Source: Hymenobacter terrestris
Lineage (GTDB): Bacteria > Bacteroidota > Bacteroidia > Cytophagales > Hymenobacteraceae
NCBI RefSeq assembly: GCF_013377905.1
Contig: NZ_JABKAV010000006.1
Location: 1 to 64,000, forward strand
Direction: 5' to 3'
DNA length: 64,000 nucleotides
Shown here: positions 59,801 to 64,000 of the stretch, piece by piece
Layout: each line of letters begins with the position of its first letter
Numbering within the stretch: position 1 is the first letter of the stretch
Made by a program: the position numbers and the translations under genes
The notes under the pieces: model-generated
Told to the model about the DNA's origin: nothing
Databases searched by the model: none
The model's input: only the letters and a program-made list of their open reading frames with translations

Positions 59801-62041
59801 GCCGCTCAGGTTGGCCTGCAGGTCGCCCTGCACGCTTAGGTTGCCGCCGGTATAAAAGCCCAGGGCCGTGAGGTTAGCTCCGCGCAGGTTCAGCCGGTCG
59901 ACGGTGTAGGTGGGGTTCGAGGCGTTGCGCAGGTCAATGGTGGCCAGCAGATCGAGGTTGAGATTGGGGTCTTCTTTGCTGCTGGCATCCACCACGTAGC
60001 GGTTGCGGTCGATGTCCACCTTGGCCACGATGCCGCGGTAGGTGTAGCCGTTGTAGGTGGCCTGCTGCACCTTGGCAGTCAGCTGGCCGCGCAGCTGGTT
60101 GGGGTCGAGGCCGCCGCGGCCGTTAAGCGTGCCGCTGGCCGTTACGGTACCGATGCTGGGGTCGCCGATGAGTTTGCCTACGTTCAACTGCTGAGTGCTG
60201 AACACGGCCTTTATGGGCTCCTGACCCACAGGCCCCGCGCCCACGTTCACCTTGGCAGCCAGGTTGCCGTAGGTAGTCGTGGCCCGCAAATTGGTGTCGA
60301 ACACCAATGCGGTGGGCCGGCCCTCAAATGTGCCGCTCACACGCATAAGCGGCGGCAGCGAGTAGCCGGCCGGAATGGTACCGCTCGGCACCAGACTCCG
60401 GATATCCGCGGCGGTGGTCACCAACTTTTTAATGTCGAGGTCGACATAAAGGCGGCGGTCGGTTTCGGGCAGACCCTGAATCCGGCCGCTGGCCACGAGC
60501 TGGGTGTTGCGCAGGCCCACCACCTCCAGGCCCTTGATGCGCAGGTCGCTTACCCGGCCACCGACCTTACCGCTCAGCAGCACCGACTGGTTGGGGCCGG
60601 TCGTGAAGGGCGGCGTGTCGATTAGCTCGGGCGCCAGGTACAGAATGTCGCGGAAGCCCAGGCGGGTATCACGCAAATCAGCTTCAATCTGCAGGTTGGC
60701 AAGGTCGTCGGCAATAGCGTCGAGGCTGGTGTACTGCATGGCCAGCGTGCGCCGGATACGGGTGTGGGGCGTAACAAGGTCGAGGTTATCGAGGCGGGTC
60801 TGGGTCGAGTCGAACACCACGTCGGCCTGAGCGCGGGTTACGGCAAAGCCGCTCTGCTCCTGGCCCGAAAGCTGCGTAATACGGCCGGTGGTGCTGTTTT
60901 CGGAGTAGCGCAGGTTCTCGGTGTTCAGCGTGAGGTTGCTGAACTTGAGGTGGTTGTAGTCCATGCCGCGCACCTTGGTTTTCTGGCGCGGCTCGTCGAA
61001 ATTATCGAACGCCACTTCCACCCCGCTGATGTCGGATTCGTTGAGGCTCACCACCCAGCTCGATTCCTGGCCGGTCGCGTTTTTCACCGAACTATCGAGG
61101 TCGCGCACTACTTTGGCGGGGTTCACTACGCGCTGCTCGGTGGGCACGTCCTCGTTTTGGGCGTAGGCGAACGTGGTATTACGCAGCATGAGCTTATCCA
61201 GCGCCACGCGGCTGTTGATCAGGTCAATATCATCGGCCGTTACTTCGGCCTCGCCGATGCGGGTGCTGATGTACTGGGCCGAAGGAGCGTTGCGGTAAGT
61301 AAGGGCCACGTTGTCGAGCCGGGCCTTGCGCAGGCCAAACTGCAGCGCCAGGGCCGCCGTGTCGGCGGGGGTTTCGGGCGGCACCTTGGTCTGCACAAAG
61401 GTGATGGTCGTGTTCTTCAGCGCCACCTCATTCACCTTATAGATGGAGTTATCCACATCTACCTCGTCCATACTCAGGGCCAGCGCGCCCACTTTGGTGC
61501 GCAGGTCGAGCCCGTCCACCGCATCCTTATACGTAAACAGAATGTTGGTCAGCTTGGCGTCGCCGATGTCGTAGGTAAAGCCCGCACTGGTGGTGTCGGC
61601 GGCGGCGGGGGTTACGGTGGCCGTGTCGCCGGTGGCGAAGGCGTTGAGGATGAAGTCGTAGTTGGAAATGCTGTCGGGCTCGGTGCGGCTGATGGCAATG
61701 CGGCCGTCGTTCAGCTCCAAGCTGCTGATTTTAATTTTCGACTTGAGCAGCGCGAAGATGTCAATGTTGACCCCCAGATGGCCCACCGACACGAGCGTAT
61801 CGCCCTGCTGGTCGGCCAGGTACACATCGTCGAAGCTGATGGTATTGCGAAAATCGGAGCGAAATTTCCCGATGCGCACGTCGGTCTGTAGCTTGTCGCG
61901 CAGATACTTCTGAGCCTGGTTGGCCACAAAATCCTGCCCCGAAGGCGTCTGGACGTATAAAAACAGGCCGACCAGCAACAGCAGAATCAGCCCGACAAGC
62001 CCGAGCAGGGCATAGAGGATACGACGCAGGTAAACCGGCAA
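56852..62041 (-). CDS. tamB: TamB family translocation/assembly protein
   Basis: About 1,729 residues, one N-terminal membrane helix (RRILYALLGLVGLILLLLVG) followed by a long periplasmic beta-rich body with AsmA-like N-terminal repeats (ISSLELNDGRIAISR, LDNVALTYRNAP) and the DUF490 C-terminal domain (PQIEARLAQLRQPSQTDELN, then a Pro-free end RRQLFNDRITVRLG). TamB bridges inner membrane and the TamA-type barrel for lipid or OMP transport. No ATG precedes the helix; TTG 62041, five bases after a TACTTTTC box (62047-62054), is preferred over TTG 62080. Ends near repeat copy 8. Confidence 0.9.
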   Translation of the reverse strand: MPVYLRRILYALLGLVGLILLLLVGLFLYVQTPSGQDFVANQAQKYLRDKLQTDVRIGKFRSDFRNTISFDDVYLADQQGDTLVSVGHLGVNIDIFALLKSKIKISSLELNDGRIAISRTEPDSISNYDFILNAFATGDTATVTPAAADTTSAGFTYDIGDAKLTNILFTYKDAVDGLDLRTKVGALALSMDEVDVDNSIYKVNEVALKNTTITFVQTKVPPETPADTAALALQFGLRKARLDNVALTYRNAPSAQYISTRIGEAEVTADDIDLINSRVALDKLMLRNTTFAYAQNEDVPTEQRVVNPAKVVRDLDSSVKNATGQESSWVVSLNESDISGVEVAFDNFDEPRQKTKVRGMDYNHLKFSNLTLNTENLRYSENSTTGRITQLSGQEQSGFAVTRAQADVVFDSTQTRLDNLDLVTPHTRIRRTLAMQYTSLDAIADDLANLQIEADLRDTRLGFRDILYLAPELIDTPPFTTGPNQSVLLSGKVGGRVSDLRIKGLEVVGLRNTQLVASGRIQGLPETDRRLYVDLDIKKLVTTAADIRSLVPSGTIPAGYSLPPLMRVSGTFEGRPTALVFDTNLRATTTYGNLAAKVNVGAGPVGQEPIKAVFSTQQLNVGKLIGDPSIGTVTASGTLNGRGGLDPNQLRGQLTAKVQQATYNGYTYRGIVAKVDIDRNRYVVDASSKEDPNLNLDLLATIDLRNASNPTYTVDRLNLRGANLTALGFYTGGNLSVQGDLQANLSGSDLNTLNGTFSGNRIAIVSDGKPFVLDSVSGRILQRTGRTEVDFASSVADLELRGNTRLGDIATALEQHIDRYFNLPGVQYRPGGPYRQFTFAAQVKEPKVFSAFVPDLQQLTPFKLTGSFDSREADLRLNTRIARIKYAGYQLDSLRFAVSSDPQKLDYGLRLDQITQDTTLNLPNPILKGSIADNKVGTELRIARNDSTVNLDLGGVLQVYEQGEAYGFSFDPKLILNNQQWAVQPNNELRYNANTGAIRAENVRLSQGDQSIALQTLTGAGYPLQAQFSNLDLNALATAGGLQDSLVGGTLNGQAIVKSLGQPNMGFTADATLRGLAYSKTLLGDLALKASNPAADRYNVDLRLTGGPNNNDVRVSGDYLASGALDMQADVTRFALGTVEPFSLGEIKETTGYLSGQLDIAGTAAAPEVRGTLTTNDAGFTLSQLGAPFTLPRQDLTFDEQGIRLNDFVILDSLQNRAVVDGYVLTQNFVDYGFRLDATTNDFIAVQSSQRDNPLFWGKLIVDSKSRITGDLNLMRIRTTASIEDGSNFFVAVPNEAADKVSTDGIVEFVDKSAPIDTMLLRQLAQKDSAKTAAGYDIAATITVTDETPFTVVIDEASGDNLKVRANGTLNTAIDPAGNITLTGRLAVESGSYHLSLYDVTERDFEIAQGSTITWSGDPYNGIADVSAIYVAKAAPAELLSGQGASSEDLKSTARNALPFNVYLNVDGPLLQPAISFDIQLPESSRSPLQPQIEARLAQLRQPSQTDELNKQVFSLLVLNRFLAENPFESSGGSIVADQLRGSASQVLTEQLNKLTGSYLSNLGIELGVNSTADFSSGSEQTRTDLNVAVRRQLFNDRITVRLGTDVPLAGGNQASSGQQSPSNFAGDVSIEYDVLANGRLRLRAYRNNGFSDIDGQYIRSGASLIYQRDYQNFADLFKGIDKDVKQRNKEIQKKQKQEEKAAADSVKTTVVTPRRDSARVAARPTSSK

Positions 62042-62080
62042 AGGAAGAAAAGTAGAGGTCGAAAGAGATACGTGCCCCAA

Positions 62081-62520
62081 TGAGGGCTGCAGGTTGAAGC
62101 CAGCCGAGGGTTTTCCGCAGTTGGCCAGCCGTTAAGTCAGCCAAACGGAAAAAATGAGCGTCGGGTTGGCCGGATTTACCCGGTAGCAAGTCCGGCCTGA
62201 CATCAGTCGCAGCTTGGCCAGAGAAGCAGGGCAACTGAACCGTGGCTAGGCGCGTTGGCGCGGCCTACTATCGGGCGTGACCCGGCAACCCGGTATCAGC
62301 CCGCAATCCGATAGTCTGCCTACGCGGCCCCCGTGCCGGCTGGGAAGTAGTTTTCCGGTCCCTGTCAACCGGGCACCGTCCGGCCGATAATGCGGCATTG
62401 GCAGGCTGGGTCGCCACGCTTTTCGGGAACATAATACACGGATTTCCGGGGCGAGAACCCGCCGCTCCAGCCTATTAACCTGTATCTTGCGGGCCGGTTT
62501 TTACCTGACTACGCTATCCG
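62081..62520. other. Divergent intergenic region tamB/malQ
   Basis: 440 bases without a supportable gene. An imperfect inverted repeat (CTATCGGG near 62267-62275 against CCGATAG near 62310-62316) is visible. A near-consensus -7 box TATCTTGC lies at 62483-62490, 30 bases before the malQ ATG. Nothing else stands out. Confidence 0.4.
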
Positions 62521-64000
62521 ATGATTCTTCGCTTTACCCTCCCCTACCGCACCGAACCAGGCCAGCGGCTGGTGGTTTGCGGCTCGCTGCCTGCCCTGGG
62601 CCAGTGGGCTCCCGAGGCCGCCCTGCCTTTGCACTACGATGGTGCTTCCGGCCACTGGAACCGGGAGTTGGAGGTATCTGCCGACCAGCTGGCCGGGGCT
62701 ACCTATAAGTACTTGCTGCTCGATGAGCGCGACGGCGGCCGGCACTGGGAGTGGGGCCCCAACCGCGAGCTGCCCGCTGTGGCAGCGCCCTTTAGCCGGC
62801 TGGTGCTGGCCGACTGGTGGCGCGCCCCGGCCCAGCCCGAAAACGAGCTGTTCACGGCGGCCTTTACCGAGGCACTGTTCCGCCGGCCTGCCCCGGCGGC
62901 CCCGGCAGCGGCAGCTACGGCTGGCCCGGCCGTGCGCTTCCAGCTGGCGGCCCCGCGCGTCGAGCCCGGGCAGCAGCTGTGCGTGCTGGGTTCCGATGCG
63001 GCCCTGGGTGCCTGGGATGCCACCCGGGCCGTGGTGCTGTCGGATGCCGATTACCCTACCTGGACGGCCGACGTAACGCTGACTACGCCCGCCGCCGAAA
63101 CCCGCTACAAGTACGGCATTTGGGACGCCGGCACCGGCCAAGTCGTGGCCCTGGAAGCCGGCGACGACCGGGTGCTGGCTCCCGAAACCGACCCGCAGAC
63201 GCTGCGCGTGCTCGCCGACAACCAGTACCGCTACCCAACCGCGCCCTGGCGCGGGGCCGGCGTGGCGCTGCCCGTGTTTTCGCTCCGCAGCCACCAGGGC
63301 CTGGGCGTGGGCGAGTTTCCCGACCTGAAGCTGCTGGTGGATTGGGCCGTGGCCACCGGCCTGCAAATGGTGCAGGTGCTACCCATCAACGACACCGTAG
63401 CCACCCACACCTGGGTCGACAGCTACCCCTACGCCGCCATTTCGGTGTTTGCCCTGCACCCGCAGTACCTGAACCTGGAAGCGGTGGCCGAGCTGCGCGA
63501 CCCGGCGGCCCGAAAGGAGCTGGCAGCACTTCGCGAGGAATTGAACGCCCGCGACTTCGTAGACTATGAGCCGATGATGGCCGCCAAGTGGCGCTTCATT
63601 CGGCAGCTGTATCAGCAGGAGAAAAAGGCTTTTCTGGCCGATGCGAACTTCCACGCCTTCCGCGCGGAGCAGGCGGCCTGGCTGCTGCCCTACGCGGCCT
63701 TCAGCGGCCTGCGCGACCGGTTCGGCACGGCCGATTTCCAGCAGTGGCCCGCCGAGTACCGCACCCCGGTCCAGGTGGAGGCGCTAACGGATGAAGCCAG
63801 CGCCGACTTCGACGAGTTCGGACTGTTCTTCTTCATTCAGTACCACTTGGATAAACAGCTGCGCGACGCGGTGGTGTATGCCCGCGAGCGGGGGGTGGTG
63901 GTGAAGGGCGACCTGCCCATCGGCATCTACCGCCACTCGGTGGATGCCTGGACCCAGCCCGAGTTGTACCACCTGCACCAGCAGGCCGGCGCCCCACCCG
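62521..64000 (+). CDS. malQ: 4-alpha-glucanotransferase with two N-terminal starch-binding (CBM20) modules, partial
   Basis: ATG 62521; open to the right edge (at least 493 residues). Two tandem CBM20 modules: about 1-100 (FTLPYRTEPGQRLVVCGSLP, then YKYLLLDE, WEWGPNREL) and 135-235 (VRFQLAAPRVEPGQQLCVLG, YKYGIWDAG). The GH77 catalytic domain begins at about 255 (VFSLRSHQGLGVGEFPDL, VQVLPINDTVATHTW, SYPYAAISVFALHP, KGDLPIGIYRHSVDAW). It disproportionates maltodextrins and glycogen; this two-CBM form is the plant DPE2-like type. The GH77 active-site residues lie beyond the window. Divergent from tamB. Confidence 0.92.
   Translation, partial: MILRFTLPYRTEPGQRLVVCGSLPALGQWAPEAALPLHYDGASGHWNRELEVSADQLAGATYKYLLLDERDGGRHWEWGPNRELPAVAAPFSRLVLADWWRAPAQPENELFTAAFTEALFRRPAPAAPAAAATAGPAVRFQLAAPRVEPGQQLCVLGSDAALGAWDATRAVVLSDADYPTWTADVTLTTPAAETRYKYGIWDAGTGQVVALEAGDDRVLAPETDPQTLRVLADNQYRYPTAPWRGAGVALPVFSLRSHQGLGVGEFPDLKLLVDWAVATGLQMVQVLPINDTVATHTWVDSYPYAAISVFALHPQYLNLEAVAELRDPAARKELAALREELNARDFVDYEPMMAAKWRFIRQLYQQEKKAFLADANFHAFRAEQAAWLLPYAAFSGLRDRFGTADFQQWPAEYRTPVQVEALTDEASADFDEFGLFFFIQYHLDKQLRDAVVYARERGVVVKGDLPIGIYRHSVDAWTQPELYHLHQQAGAPP

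Overview
This is a GC-rich chromosomal segment of a Bacteroidota bacterium, most likely a Hymenobacter-like member of the Cytophagales. The evidence is direct: secreted proteins end in type IX secretion (T9SS) sorting domains, start sites are often preceded by the Bacteroidota -7 motif TAnnTTTG rather than sigma70 boxes, outer-membrane assembly uses a TamB/lipoprotein-TamA pair, and HMG-CoA reductase sits beside carbohydrate and cell-envelope genes. The first ~230 bases are homopolymer-rich and look like a poor contig end. The last gene (malQ) runs off the right edge. I see no transposase, phage, CRISPR array, rRNA or tRNA gene.

Layout. 0.2-6.9 kb: a DUF2157/GDYXXLXY membrane pair, tRNA methyltransferase mnmD coupled to a low-GC orphan, a thioesterase, a secreted Xaa-Pro aminopeptidase, rpmB, a DUF5522 protein and RidA. 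6.9-16.2 kb: ornithine aminotransferase, a cluster of small lipoproteins (the last interrupted by an in-frame amber codon), hemB, a GNAT, an amino-acid permease, a cation diffusion facilitator, a GH1-like glycosidase and a PLD nuclease-like protein. 16.3-33.7 kb: T9SS cargo (a PA14/ricin-like protein and an M4 metalloprotease), ogt, hydrolases, two SDRs, an ATP-grasp enzyme, an M20 amidohydrolase, a PAP2-type membrane enzyme, PhyH, a WG-repeat protein and HMG-CoA reductase. 34.5-41 kb: a minus-strand nucleotide-sugar operon (N-acetyltransferase, UDP-HexNAc dehydrogenase, galE, rfbB, UDP-HexNAc 4-epimerase, rfbA) whose genes are separated one by one by palindromic repeats. 41-48.7 kb: prmC, ribD, rpmA-rplU and the class Ia ribonucleotide reductase genes nrdB and nrdA, with three perfect DnaA boxes in front of nrdB. 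49-54 kb: a gene-poor AT-rich stretch, a membrane protein, fdhD, a small conserved protein and an FdhF/YdeP-type molybdoenzyme. 54-62 kb: tamB and its lipoprotein TamA partner. 62.5 kb to the end: 4-alpha-glucanotransferase with tandem starch-binding modules.

The most notable feature is the intergenic DNA. Eight copies of a 90-130 bp palindromic element in two sequence subtypes, a second independent palindrome, and at least seven loci with degenerate 7-bp-period arrays (TTAGCTG-like, often as facing inverted pairs) occupy the gaps between ordinary housekeeping genes, including gaps inside operons. In places they supply stop codons, C-terminal codons or a start codon to neighbouring genes. I do not know a named family for either, and no mobilising enzyme is present in the window.
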